Source: JAWOJF01 sp046481785
GTDB taxonomy: Bacteria > Bacteroidota > Ignavibacteria > Ignavibacteriales > Ignavibacteriaceae
DNA: 31,821 bases
Direction of reading: 5' to 3'
NCBI GenBank assembly: GCA_046481785.1
Contig: JAWOJF010000113.1
Location: forward strand, 1 to 31,821
Within the stretch, counting starts at the first letter, position 1. Each line of letters begins with the position of its first letter. The notes under the pieces are model-generated. The model saw nothing but the letters and a program-made list of their open reading frames with translations. It was not told the DNA's origin and made no database searches. Position numbers and translations under genes: made by a program. Below are positions 1 to 7,892 of the stretch, in pieces.

Positions 1-42
1 TTTTGTTATATCTCCGCGGACAACTTCAACAATGGCTTTCAT
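1..42 (-). CDS. Macro-domain protein, N-terminal fragment (runs off window)
   Basis: Reading the complementary strand from an ATG at 42 gives 14 open codons to the window edge: MKAIVEVVRGDITK. The pattern of a hydrophobic strand followed by (R/Q)GDIT is the characteristic start of macro domains, which bind ADP-ribose and in bacteria often hydrolyse O-acetyl-ADP-ribose or ADP-ribosyl esters. Only this start is visible, so the call rests on one short motif. It has the same direction as the response-regulator operon but is separated from it by an inverted repeat at 102-151, so it is probably an independent gene. No strong Shine-Dalgarno is seen. Confidence 0.55.
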   Translation of the reverse strand, partial: MKAIVEVVRGDITK

Positions 43-101
43 AATAATATTTTTTTGAGGTAAATATAAGATAGGAAAAAATGCAGATATAAACTTTGCG
101 C

Positions 102-151
102 CTCTGCGTCTTTGCGGTTTGATTTAACCGCTAAGACGCAAAGACGCAGAG
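102..151. repeat. Inverted repeat, possible terminator
   Basis: A perfect 15-base inverted repeat (CTCTGCGTCTTTGCG at 102-116, its complement at 137-151) with a secondary GCGGTT/AACCGC pairing inside. It lies just after the stop of the last gene of the leftward operon (166) and before the macro-domain gene start (42). It could fold as a strong hairpin on either strand and end or protect the operon transcript. No immediate T-run follows on the minus strand, so intrinsic termination is unproven. The sequence has the look of a dispersed intergenic repeat. Confidence 0.6.
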
Positions 152-165
152 AACGATTTGTCAGG

Positions 166-1323
166 TTATCTCTTAAAAAATTCGCTGCTTACTTTATTCC
201 AGTCCGGTTCATTAAGTGATTCAAGTTCACCTATATAAATTTCGCTGTTCTCAAATTCGCCTTCTTTAGCCGGTTTTAATGATTTTTTTCTTAAGCTGAT
301 ATATTGTTCTATATCTTCCTGGTATAAAGATACTGCTGCTTTTCCAATTTTAAGATTTTTTAATTCTGCATCAAGATTATCAGCATCTATAACACATATC
401 CAGTTGCCGTTATAAGAAGTCATATCAAGCGGTTCAACATCATGCTGAAGAGGTTTGTTTATCTTAATAACTTTTCCGCTGATTGGCGAATTAAAGTTCA
501 TTACTTTATTCCCCTGTTTAACAGAGAAAAGAGACTGTCCTGCTTTAACTGCCATACCAAGATTTGGAAATTCAATTGAATCTATTTTCCCAATCAGTTT
601 TTTGGCAAAATCATCAATGCCGACATTAACATTGCCGTCCTGCTCCATACTTATCCATGTATGGCCGGGCGCTATAAATATTCCACCCGGTATGGCAAAC
701 TCGCACATCATAGAGCTTTTTACATCTGCAAGATGAGTAATATGCACCTTTGGTTTAAGATGTTTCTGGATTCTATCCTGACGTTTGATAAGCGTCTTCT
801 TAACAAATGCCAGTAATTCATCATCAGTAAATGGTTTCTGAACATAATCCAAAGCGCCGTATTTCATAGTTTCCACTGCAGTTTCAACAGTTGCATAACC
901 TGTAATAATAACAACATCTATATCAGGCCTTAAATGTTTAACAGCTTTGGTTACCTCAACACCATCCATAATTGGCATTTTCAGGTCTGTAAAAACAAAA
1001 TCATAATGATGAGCCTGAATTAACCCGAGTGCTTCTTTTCCGTTTGTTACAGTGTCAACCGAATAGCCGTCCAGTACAAGAATTTTCCTGAAGCTGTCCA
1101 GGATTACTTCCTCATCATCAACACATAAAATTTTCGCTATTGGGTTTTTAACCTCTGCGCGTTTAAGAGTTTTAGCTTCGCTGCTGAAATCGAGATTAAT
1201 ACTTTCAGCCAGAACACTTTCGCGTTCTTTACGCGCTTTTTTCTCGCTGATTTTTTTACTCATATTTCTTATCATAATATCAGCAATTATGAAAACGATT
1301 ACTGCTAATATAAAGAGTGCCAT
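166..1323 (-). CDS. Membrane-anchored response regulator with GcvH-like output domain
   Basis: 385 residues. Residues 2-19 form one hydrophobic segment followed by a basic stretch (cytoplasmic side), then a linker. The receiver domain spans about 63-182: acidic pair D69/D70, phosphoacceptor D113 in FTDLKMP, and K163 in the QKPF motif. Residues about 205-315 resemble glycine cleavage H protein (GHTWISME, VGIDDFA, NSPISGKV, a W near the end). The lipoylated Lys of true GcvH (seven residues before the SP of SPVSG) is Asn here. No DNA-binding domain is visible, so it should act by protein contact at the membrane. The N-terminal anchor resembles that of the stand-alone GcvH-like protein at 8044, as if a receiver had been inserted into such a protein. 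A clear GGGAG precedes the ATG. Last gene of the leftward operon; probable partner of the kinase at 2206. Confidence 0.85.
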   Translation of the reverse strand: MALFILAVIVFIIADIMIRNMSKKISEKKARKERESVLAESINLDFSSEAKTLKRAEVKNPIAKILCVDDEEVILDSFRKILVLDGYSVDTVTNGKEALGLIQAHHYDFVFTDLKMPIMDGVEVTKAVKHLRPDIDVVIITGYATVETAVETMKYGALDYVQKPFTDDELLAFVKKTLIKRQDRIQKHLKPKVHITHLADVKSSMMCEFAIPGGIFIAPGHTWISMEQDGNVNVGIDDFAKKLIGKIDSIEFPNLGMAVKAGQSLFSVKQGNKVMNFNSPISGKVIKINKPLQHDVEPLDMTSYNGNWICVIDADNLDAELKNLKIGKAAVSLYQEDIEQYISLRKKSLKPAKEGEFENSEIYIGELESLNEPDWNKVSSEFFKR

Positions 1324-1392
1324 ATTTTTCTCCCTTGAGTTTTCTTTGCCCCCGCTTCAGGCGGTAAGGCAGAATCCTTTATTTAATTTCCT

Positions 1393-2199
1393 TTATAACC
1401 TGTCGGAGCTGCAATTAGTTAAACTTTTTAATTCATACTCACTATCGGATGGTATTATTCTGTAAAACCACCCCTTAAAGTAAGGGTCTTTCTCAATAAT
1501 ACTGTTATTAATTTTAATTTCCTCATTAACTTCAATAATTCTTCCGCTAACAGGTGAAAGCAGAGGATGTACTCTTCCTTCTTTGTCAGTAATCTGACCG
1601 CAGGCATTCCCCTGAACTATTTCATCATCCCGCCGGGAGAGTTCTATCCCTGTAACGTTGTCAATTGTTTTAAGAAACAGATCGGTTACTCCAATTAACA
1701 TTGAGCCGGTATTTTCTTCAACTACCCAGCTTGAATAACCCAGCCTGTAATATTTTGCCGGGCAGGGAACATATATGATTGATACATCAGACTGCCCGTT
1801 CAGGAATTTACTGATGTTATTCTGGATCTCAATATATTTTACTGCTCTGAATACAGCATTCAATATCTCATCTGCAGTAAAGGGTTTTGGAATAAAGTCG
1901 ATGGCCCCTGTATACAAGGATTTTACTGCATTTTCAACCGTTGAAAAACCGGTTGTCATAATTACAGGAGAGGTGATTTTTCTTTTATGCAGTTCTTCAA
2001 GAAATCCAAAACCGTCAATTACCGGCATCATAATATCACAGATAATTAACTTATAACTGTTCTTTTCGATCTTATTTATGCCTATAACAGCACCATTAGC
2101 CGAATCAACAGTAAAACCCTCGGCAGAACATATTTTTGTAACAGCATCTATTACAACCTGTTCATCATCAACTACAAGTATATCCCGGTCTTTATTCAT
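1393..2199 (-). CDS. Response regulator with GcvH-like C-terminal domain
   Basis: 268 residues, no membrane anchor. Receiver domain about 6-122, with D11/D12, phosphoacceptor D55 in ICDIMMP, and the PKPF motif. Residues about 150-255 resemble a degenerate GcvH domain: LGYSSWVVEE, IGVTDLF, LLSPVSGRIIEVNEE and DPYFKGW match the GcvH pattern, but no Lys occupies the lipoyl position (Gly instead). There is no helix-turn-helix. It starts 6 bases after the stop of the heme-motif kinase gene, so translational coupling and a kinase-regulator pairing are likely. Together with the next gene it gives this kinase two regulators of the same output type. The function of the GcvH-like output is unknown; a redox-partner or docking role is inference. 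Confidence 0.85.
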   Translation of the reverse strand: MNKDRDILVVDDEQVVIDAVTKICSAEGFTVDSANGAVIGINKIEKNSYKLIICDIMMPVIDGFGFLEELHKRKITSPVIMTTGFSTVENAVKSLYTGAIDFIPKPFTADEILNAVFRAVKYIEIQNNISKFLNGQSDVSIIYVPCPAKYYRLGYSSWVVEENTGSMLIGVTDLFLKTIDNVTGIELSRRDDEIVQGNACGQITDKEGRVHPLLSPVSGRIIEVNEEIKINNSIIEKDPYFKGWFYRIIPSDSEYELKSLTNCSSDRL

Positions 2200-2205
2200 A
2201 GTATC

Positions 2206-4065
2206 TTAATTAATAGGAAGGTGGATTGTAAAAGTAGTACCTTTGTTCAATTCACTTTCCACGTTAATGGTCCCGTTATGATTATCGATAATTCCCCAGA
2301 TAACTGAAAGTCCAAGGCCTGTACCCTTTTGCCCTTTTGTGCTGTAGAAGGGTTCATATATTTTTGATATGTTTTCTCTTGGTATTCCGCACCCGGTATC
2401 GGAGATTTTAATTTCTATATATTCTTTTAGTCCGCCTGTATCAACAGCATCCCACTTCTGCCATGAACAGTCTTTGCTGATACATCCTTCAACAATTCCC
2501 ATTGAGGGAACTTCAAAAAAGTAAACAGGTGAGTTACACTCAGGACATTTCCTTTTGGGATCAGTTAAGGATATTTCGCAGTGTGGGCAGACTATCTTAA
2601 TATCCTTATTATTATCAAAAGAAATATTAAATAAGTGGTTATTCATTCCATAGATAGGGCTTAAATTTATTGAGCCCGTATTTCCGTTAGAATAAACTTT
2701 TAATTTTATTGATGGCATTCCGTTAATTTTAATTTCATTATCCATTAAGCTGTGCCTCTTAGAGCATTGAGCTTTCTTAATGTGCGTAATACCATAAGGA
2801 GAAAGCTTAATAGAGTTTGTAGAAATAGTTATTTTGCCCCCTTCATTGCCTATGGCATCCGATGCATTAACAAAAAGATTTATAAACACCTGCTGCATCT
2901 GGTCGGAGTCAAGTATTGCCTGGGGAAGATCAGGCGCAAGAATTTTCTCAAGCTTTACATGATTTAAATTAAGCTGATTCTCAACTACAGTTACTGCACG
3001 GTCAATTACTTCATTTACGTTTACCTGGTTTTTCTTGGGAACCGACTGCCTTGCAAAATCAAGAAGGCTCTTTACTATTTCACGGCTTCTTTTTGTTTCG
3101 CGTACAATAACCTTTAAATCTTCATTTAGTTCTGTATTACCCTGCGTCTTCTTTAAAAGAAAACTGCTGTATGTAAGAACACCCGTTAATGGATTATTAA
3201 TTTCATGCGCAACTCCGGCGGCAAGCCTTCCAAGGGATGCCATTTTATCTGACTGAAAAAGTTGTGTCCTTGCCTCAGATAATTTTTGCGTCATGTTATT
3301 AAATGATTTTGAAAGCATCCCAAACTCATCAACTCTTTTTTCAGGGATAATATAATTAAGGTTGCCGGTACCAACTTCATGGGTTGCATTAAGTAATTCC
3401 TTAACCGGCTTATCAACCCATCTCTTTACAAAAAAACCAAGCAGCAGGCTAAAGGCTGCAACTGCACTTAAAGCAAAAATAACCGTATCAATTTCTCCCT
3501 GCTGTATCTGCTGTTCAACATCTGAAAGAGAGATAGTTACATCAAGCACACCCAGTACAGTCAAATCTTTTTCATGAGCATGGCAGGCTGCTTCGTAGCA
3601 TGATTTTTCATTATAAATTGGAGTAATAATGCCAAGCACTCTTGAAGAATCTTCATGAATTCTGAAGATTCTTGTCCTGTCTTTAATCGGCAGCCTTGTA
3701 AGGGGTTCATTAGCAGTATGGCACACATAACAGCTTTCTGCGTTTTTATCAACCATTTTTCCGATATCATTCTGGTGTGAGGAATAAATTATTTCCCCCA
3801 CTTTATTTAATACCCTTACATCCTTTATTCCGGGTTGTTCACCGATTGTATTAATAATTGTATGGAGCCTGTCCCGCTGATTTAAAAGCATATCATAGCG
3901 GGTGCTGTGTTTAACGGTTTCGCTTAGCTGGTTTGCGTGCCTTTCAACTTCCCCTAAAAGGGCATTACTATGAGAGCGAATATTATAAAACGAAAATATC
4001 CCTATTATTATAACAGCAGTTATACTAACAACTAATATTAATTTAAAACCTATTTTCTTAAACAT
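2206..4065 (-). CDS. Sensor histidine kinase with periplasmic c-type heme motifs and zinc-ribbon insert
   Basis: 619 residues from the ATG at 4065, preferred because GAG lies 6 bases upstream; an in-frame ATG at 4089 adds eight residues without a ribosome site. Order: TM 7-28; periplasmic sensor about 30-190 with heme c motifs CYVCH (112-116) and CX4CH (C156-C161-H162); TM about 193-213; HAMP; dimerisation/phosphoacceptor helix with H287 in AHEINNPL; ATPase domain with N box (N400), G1 (DTGCG) and G2 (GTGLGL). Between N and G1 boxes sits an insert of roughly 130 residues (about 418-548) carrying CPHC (493-496), CPEC (507-510) and C528/C533, which looks like a zinc ribbon. Likely senses redox state or a heme ligand in the periplasm and phosphorylates the two regulators downstream. 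Paralogous to the kinase at 11646 in the sensor, but that one lacks the insert. Confidence 0.87.
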   Translation of the reverse strand: MFKKIGFKLILVVSITAVIIIGIFSFYNIRSHSNALLGEVERHANQLSETVKHSTRYDMLLNQRDRLHTIINTIGEQPGIKDVRVLNKVGEIIYSSHQNDIGKMVDKNAESCYVCHTANEPLTRLPIKDRTRIFRIHEDSSRVLGIITPIYNEKSCYEAACHAHEKDLTVLGVLDVTISLSDVEQQIQQGEIDTVIFALSAVAAFSLLLGFFVKRWVDKPVKELLNATHEVGTGNLNYIIPEKRVDEFGMLSKSFNNMTQKLSEARTQLFQSDKMASLGRLAAGVAHEINNPLTGVLTYSSFLLKKTQGNTELNEDLKVIVRETKRSREIVKSLLDFARQSVPKKNQVNVNEVIDRAVTVVENQLNLNHVKLEKILAPDLPQAILDSDQMQQVFINLFVNASDAIGNEGGKITISTNSIKLSPYGITHIKKAQCSKRHSLMDNEIKINGMPSIKLKVYSNGNTGSINLSPIYGMNNHLFNISFDNNKDIKIVCPHCEISLTDPKRKCPECNSPVYFFEVPSMGIVEGCISKDCSWQKWDAVDTGGLKEYIEIKISDTGCGIPRENISKIYEPFYSTKGQKGTGLGLSVIWGIIDNHNGTINVESELNKGTTFTIHLPIN

Positions 4066-4093
4066 ATCTTTCTCTAAAGATGACATCATAGAA

Positions 4094-4181
4094 AAGATGT
4101 TATCTCTAATGTACCTACTTTTTACTAATTTTTACAGCATCTTTAAGAGATTACATCTTTTTAGTAAGATGTAATCTCTTA
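4094..4181 (-). promoter_or_regulatory. Hairpin with competing third segment before kinase gene
   Basis: A perfect 16-base inverted repeat (4144-4159 and 4166-4181, loop TTTAGT) lies between the cytochrome stop and the kinase start. A third segment at 4094-4109 matches the 4166-4181 arm in 14 of 16 positions. In the leftward mRNA the order is segment 1 (4181-4166), 2 (4159-4144), 3 (4109-4094), so segment 2 can pair with 1 or 3 but not both. Segment 3 touches the kinase translation start region. This could set the ratio of redox proteins to kinase/regulators, stabilise the upstream message, or, since the plus strand has T7 right after the hairpin, stop antisense transcription. Regulatory use is inference. 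Confidence 0.5.
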
Positions 4182-4186
4182 TTTTT

Positions 4187-5311
4187 TTATTTTCTGCTTA
4201 TTTTTACCGCAGTTCCCGGTTTGTCTTTCGGATAACTTTTATCATCATGACAGCTTGAACAATCCGGTTTTTGTGCAAAATTGTTATCTGTATGACAATC
4301 ACCGCAATCCATGTCAATATGAATTTCATCAAGTTTTAATCCAACAACACTATGATTAAATGAACCGGCAGCGAAATTACTATGGCACGAAACGCAGTTA
4401 TTATTCAGTTTTGCAAATTTATTACTCCCATGGCATTTAGCACATGCAAGTTTATCATGGAATTTATTTAATGCCCACCCGGTACTTATTTTATGATTAA
4501 ACGGGCCTGTTGGTTTATCCATGTGGCATTTGCTGCATTCATCGTTTTGATGACATTTAAAACAGGGCTGATGATGCTGAGCTGCTGACTTACTGATCTT
4601 AACCGGCATGCCTGATGAAACCGGCTGCTGATTTTTTGCTTTGTCATGGCATCTTGTACAGTTCTCCTGCTGATGGCAGCTTACACAATCAGCTCCAAAT
4701 AAATCAGTGTGCTCGTTATGGAAAAATGTAACAACCTTTCCTTTGTTATAATTTGTTTCATAAATTAATTTATCCGGGCCTTTTACTTCAGGATGATCCT
4801 TTCCTTTTGGTGGCGCTTTTTTAGCAACAGGTGATCCTTTTGGTAAATGACATGAATTACAATCTGTTGAATGACTCCATTCTTTATGGCAGGTTATACA
4901 TTGCCTGTGATATGCAGCCTGCAAATCAGGTTTGCTTACGTCTCCTCTTTTTCTTTGCTCTTCATGGCAATCAGAACATGGAAGAATCGGGCCTGCGGTA
5001 TTATAATGATGGCAGCCTGCACATCCGCCGGACATTTCAGACATTTGGGCATGCACTTTATGTGAAAAATTAACCGGCATATATTTCTTTACAAGCTTAT
5101 CCAGCTTTATAACATCCGGGCCTTTTTCAGCAGGCTGATGAACTGTAACCATTGCTTCCCTGGGGCATTCAACAAGGCAAGGATTTTGTTTTGTCGGAAC
5201 GTCGCAGGTATGGCATGTCTTGCAGCTAATATTCTGCAGGCTGTGATTTTTCTTGCTCTGAGCAGAAATAAAGGTTGAAAAAATTAATAATCCCCAGAGT
5301 AGCCCCTTCAT
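4187..5311 (-). CDS. Thirteen-heme periplasmic cytochrome c
   Basis: 374 residues with a signal peptide (first about 18 residues) and 13 CXXCH motifs spread from CKTCH near the N-terminus to CSSCH near the C-terminus, plus many additional His for axial ligation. The first motif is followed by a second Cys cluster without heme motif (CDVPTKQNPCLVECPR), which could bind something else or form disulfides. The fold is probably of the cytochrome c3/Hmc type. It should be a periplasmic electron carrier taking electrons from, or giving them to, the NrfD/ferredoxin pair encoded upstream. It starts 11 bases after the NrfD stop with GGGA upstream of the ATG, so it is part of the same operon. No outer-membrane lipid anchor is seen. 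Confidence 0.93.
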   Translation of the reverse strand: MKGLLWGLLIFSTFISAQSKKNHSLQNISCKTCHTCDVPTKQNPCLVECPREAMVTVHQPAEKGPDVIKLDKLVKKYMPVNFSHKVHAQMSEMSGGCAGCHHYNTAGPILPCSDCHEEQRKRGDVSKPDLQAAYHRQCITCHKEWSHSTDCNSCHLPKGSPVAKKAPPKGKDHPEVKGPDKLIYETNYNKGKVVTFFHNEHTDLFGADCVSCHQQENCTRCHDKAKNQQPVSSGMPVKISKSAAQHHQPCFKCHQNDECSKCHMDKPTGPFNHKISTGWALNKFHDKLACAKCHGSNKFAKLNNNCVSCHSNFAAGSFNHSVVGLKLDEIHIDMDCGDCHTDNNFAQKPDCSSCHDDKSYPKDKPGTAVKISRK

Positions 5312-5322
5312 GATATTCCCTT

Positions 5323-6558
5323 TTATCCCTTTATAGTGTATTTAGATTTAATAACAAATTTTTTATCAGGTAAACTTATTACAGGGAAATTAATTACTAT
5401 TATCCTGTAAAGAAGTACCAATATAGCTATAAAGCCAACGGTCACCGATATTTCACCAACAGAGGGGAAATATGAGCCAAACGAATATGGCGGTGTATAG
5501 GCTACAACAAAATTGTTTATCCTGTTAAGAAGAACTCCGAAAATTACGAGTGCCGATGCTGTAAAGAGTAATGAGGGAGTTTCAAGAACTTTCTTTGAAA
5601 GAAACATTCTTAACGGAATAATTACTCCAACTAAAACCTCTATAGTAAACATTACACTTGCTGTATTTATTTCTGCCAGGTAAACAAAGGTTTCTCTTAT
5701 AAACATATCCCCGATCTTAAATGCAAGATAAATTCCTAACAAAGGTGCAACAGTATACCCTAACGGAGAAAGAACCTCCATCTCGGGTTTAAGTTTGAAT
5801 GATTTTGATGCAGTCATTGATTCAAATATTACCATAGGGAAACCTACTGCTATTGCGGAAACAAGAAATAAAAGTGGAAGTACCGGTGTCTGCCACAGCG
5901 GGTGCATCTTTTCTCCTGCAATTACCATTAGTGTTCCAAGAGATGACTGATGAAGAGTTGATAATACAACTCCAAGAATAATAAAAATAAAAATTGTTTT
6001 ATTTAATGTTTTATCAAGAACTCTTAAAAGTTTTTCAATAGGATTGTTAAATGATGCTAATGCGCCTTTAAAATTAACTTTACCAATAAATCTTTCGGTA
6101 ACCACAGGGAGAAATTCAATGTAAAGTACGGTTACATACATCATAACGCATATACCAACTTCAAATAAAGCTGAGTTGCCATTCCACATTACAAGAGGAT
6201 GCCAGATATAATACCATCTTCCTATATCAACAAAAACGCCTATTGCTACAAAAGTGTAGCCAAGCATAGCTGTTAATAAAGCAGGTCTTACAATTGAATG
6301 AAAATGTTCACGGTGCATTATATGTCCAATTGCAGCAGAAGTAAATCCGCCTGCAGCAAGAGCAACTCCTGCAGCCACATCAATGCCTATCCATATACCC
6401 CACGGGTACTGATCATTTAAATTGGTAACAGCTCCAATACCAAAGAAAAATCTTCCGGCAAGAAATATTAATCCGTTTAATGCAAGTATGCATAAAACAA
6501 TAACACCGGGCGTAAAAAACTTTTTACTAATCGGAACCGGTTTTAAATATTCGCTCAT
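5323..6558 (-). CDS. NrfD/HybB-type membrane quinone-interacting subunit (periplasmic module)
   Basis: 411 residues, highly hydrophobic with about ten membrane helices, and the family pattern PWGIWIG near residue 50 with FxVG-like and HPLVMWN motifs. NrfD-family proteins bind quinone/quinol in the membrane and pass electrons to a bound iron-sulfur subunit. Here the gene starts two bases after the stop of the Tat-exported ferredoxin, with an excellent GGGGAGG ribosome site, and is followed by the 13-heme cytochrome, which is the usual quinol-to-periplasm arrangement seen in Hmc- and Nrf-type complexes. It is paralogous to the protein at 9497 (shared NL-D-PWG-WIG and WHPLVMWN blocks). No molybdopterin or other catalytic subunit is nearby, so it is likely a conduit instead of a complete reductase. 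Confidence 0.9.
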   Translation of the reverse strand: MSEYLKPVPISKKFFTPGVIVLCILALNGLIFLAGRFFFGIGAVTNLNDQYPWGIWIGIDVAAGVALAAGGFTSAAIGHIMHREHFHSIVRPALLTAMLGYTFVAIGVFVDIGRWYYIWHPLVMWNGNSALFEVGICVMMYVTVLYIEFLPVVTERFIGKVNFKGALASFNNPIEKLLRVLDKTLNKTIFIFIILGVVLSTLHQSSLGTLMVIAGEKMHPLWQTPVLPLLFLVSAIAVGFPMVIFESMTASKSFKLKPEMEVLSPLGYTVAPLLGIYLAFKIGDMFIRETFVYLAEINTASVMFTIEVLVGVIIPLRMFLSKKVLETPSLLFTASALVIFGVLLNRINNFVVAYTPPYSFGSYFPSVGEISVTVGFIAILVLLYRIIVINFPVISLPDKKFVIKSKYTIKG

Positions 6559-6560
6559 TG

Positions 6561-7466
6561 TTATTTTTCCTCCCCGGATTCTTTTTTCTTTTTACCTAAC
6601 CACATAATGCCAGCTAGTAATGCATATAAAGATGCGGGAGGCACAAAGTAGGCAAATATTCCATGCTGAATTGATTCAGATACACCCGGTGCAGGTTTAG
6701 TGCCAAGTTTAGGCATAGCTTTGGATTTAACCAGATCCTGTCCGGCAATATATAACCATGAGGTTCCGCCTACTTCCGTTTCGCCGTATATATGGTTGAT
6801 GTATTTTTCGGGATATCTCTTTATTCTTTCACGTGCAATTTTTATAAGTTCGCTTCTTGGTGCATAGGTCATTGCCTCAACAGGGCAAATGTCAACGCAG
6901 GCAGGCAGCAACCCTTCTTTTGTCCTTTCAAAGCAGAGGTCACATTTTTGTATCAGGGGATCTAACGCTTTATCATACTCAAACGATGGTACCTGGAATG
7001 GGCAGGCAACCATACAATATCTGCAGCCTATACATTTATCGGTATCCCATACAACAGAGCCGTTTTCTTTTTTAGAAAATGCACCCACAATACAGGCAGA
7101 TACACATGCAGGATGGTCGCAATGCATACACTGGGTTTTTACATTTATAGGTGAATTAATTTGTTTGGTATTTTCATATTGATTTATAACCGTTAAAGCT
7201 GATTTATCCGGGCGGCGCATCTGCTTAAAGACAGATTTATCTTCATAACTATCTATGTTTCCTGCAGGTAAATCATGAGCTTTCCTGCATGCCCATTCGC
7301 AGTTTCTGCATCCAATGCACGCCGTTGTATCAACAAGAACGCCCATCCTGTCATTAGAAAGTATGTTTTCCGGGCCAGCTTTGGCCGGTTTAGTTGATAC
7401 TGCAGTAATTGTAGCGGTTAATAAGCCTGCGGTCTTAAAAAAGTGTCTTCGGCTTTGTTTTTTCAT
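6561..7466 (-). CDS. Tat-exported ferredoxin-like subunit with four [4Fe-4S] clusters
   Basis: 301 residues from the ATG at 7466, chosen because GGGG lies 6 bases upstream and because it places the twin-arginine motif SRRHFFK at residues 5-11, as expected; the longer GTG start at 7502 has no such support. Sixteen cysteines form four clusters: C50/53/56/60, C113/116/121/125, C145/148/151/155 and C175/178/190/194. A C-terminal membrane helix (about 269-290) anchors it, as in HybA. It should sit on the outer face of the membrane and relay electrons between NrfD quinol oxidation and the 13-heme cytochrome. First gene of the leftward operon. It is homologous in layout to the protein at 8734, which has no export signal. 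Confidence 0.92.
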   Translation of the reverse strand: MKKQSRRHFFKTAGLLTATITAVSTKPAKAGPENILSNDRMGVLVDTTACIGCRNCEWACRKAHDLPAGNIDSYEDKSVFKQMRRPDKSALTVINQYENTKQINSPINVKTQCMHCDHPACVSACIVGAFSKKENGSVVWDTDKCIGCRYCMVACPFQVPSFEYDKALDPLIQKCDLCFERTKEGLLPACVDICPVEAMTYAPRSELIKIARERIKRYPEKYINHIYGETEVGGTSWLYIAGQDLVKSKAMPKLGTKPAPGVSESIQHGIFAYFVPPASLYALLAGIMWLGKKKKESGEEK

Positions 7467-7640
7467 ATATCCCCAAAATTCTTTTTTAACAATATTTTCC
7501 ACGCACTAAACACTGGGTTAAAGACAAAATGCAAGCCAATAAAAAGCTTTGAAAATTGTGATTTTTCTAATAGAGTTTTTTCCATTAGAAATAAAAAGCA
7601 TATGTGAATCTTGTTTTTGGGAAATATCTATATTTATAAA

Positions 7641-7658
7641 TATCAACTATTGTTGATA
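7641..7658. promoter_or_regulatory. Perfect dyad, candidate activator site
   Basis: TATCAAC-TATT-GTTGATA is a perfect 7-base inverted repeat with a 4-base centre, about 245 bases before the inferred rightward start. The size and distance fit an upstream activator site for an NtrC-type regulator, but only one copy is present and AT-rich DNA yields dyads by chance. Confidence 0.25.
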
Positions 7659-7725
7659 AAAGTGTTTACTATCTTAACAAAATGGTGATTAAAATATCAT
7701 CACATCAAAAATTGCTATGTGTTGA

Positions 7726-7742
7726 AAAAATGAATCATTTTT
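7726..7742. promoter_or_regulatory. Perfect dyad, candidate activator site
   Basis: AAAAATGA-A-TCATTTTT is a perfect 8-base inverted repeat around one base, about 160-175 bases before the inferred rightward start. It differs in sequence from the dyad at 7641, so at most one of them is likely to be the site of the sigma-54 activator encoded in this operon. Confidence 0.22.
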
Positions 7743-7876
7743 CTAATTCCACCAAAACACTGTTTAATAATTCAACTAATGAATTTCATACGTCAATTAA
7801 TAATAATGCAAAAATAATATGATAAATTCTTTTTTTATAATGAGTTACAGGCATAAGTATCAGTGGCTTTTAATGA

Positions 7877-7892
7877 TGGCATACTGGTTGCA
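7877..7892 (+). promoter_or_regulatory. Sigma-54 (RpoN) promoter, -24/-12 elements
   Basis: TGGCATACTGGTTGCA matches the RpoN consensus TGGCACGNNNNTTGCW, with the invariant GG and GC exactly 12 bases apart. It predicts transcription start near 7903 and a leader of about 140 bases before the gene at 8044. The operon it would drive encodes an NtrC-type activator with an intact GAFTGA motif (13237), so an activator-promoter pair within one locus, and autoregulation, are likely. The match is seen directly; activity is inferred. Confidence 0.78.

Noticed and set aside
5323..7466. A hydrogenase or molybdopterin enzyme complex (HybAB or NrfCD type)
   Set aside because: The ferredoxin/NrfD layout matches such complexes, but no catalytic large subunit is encoded in the window.
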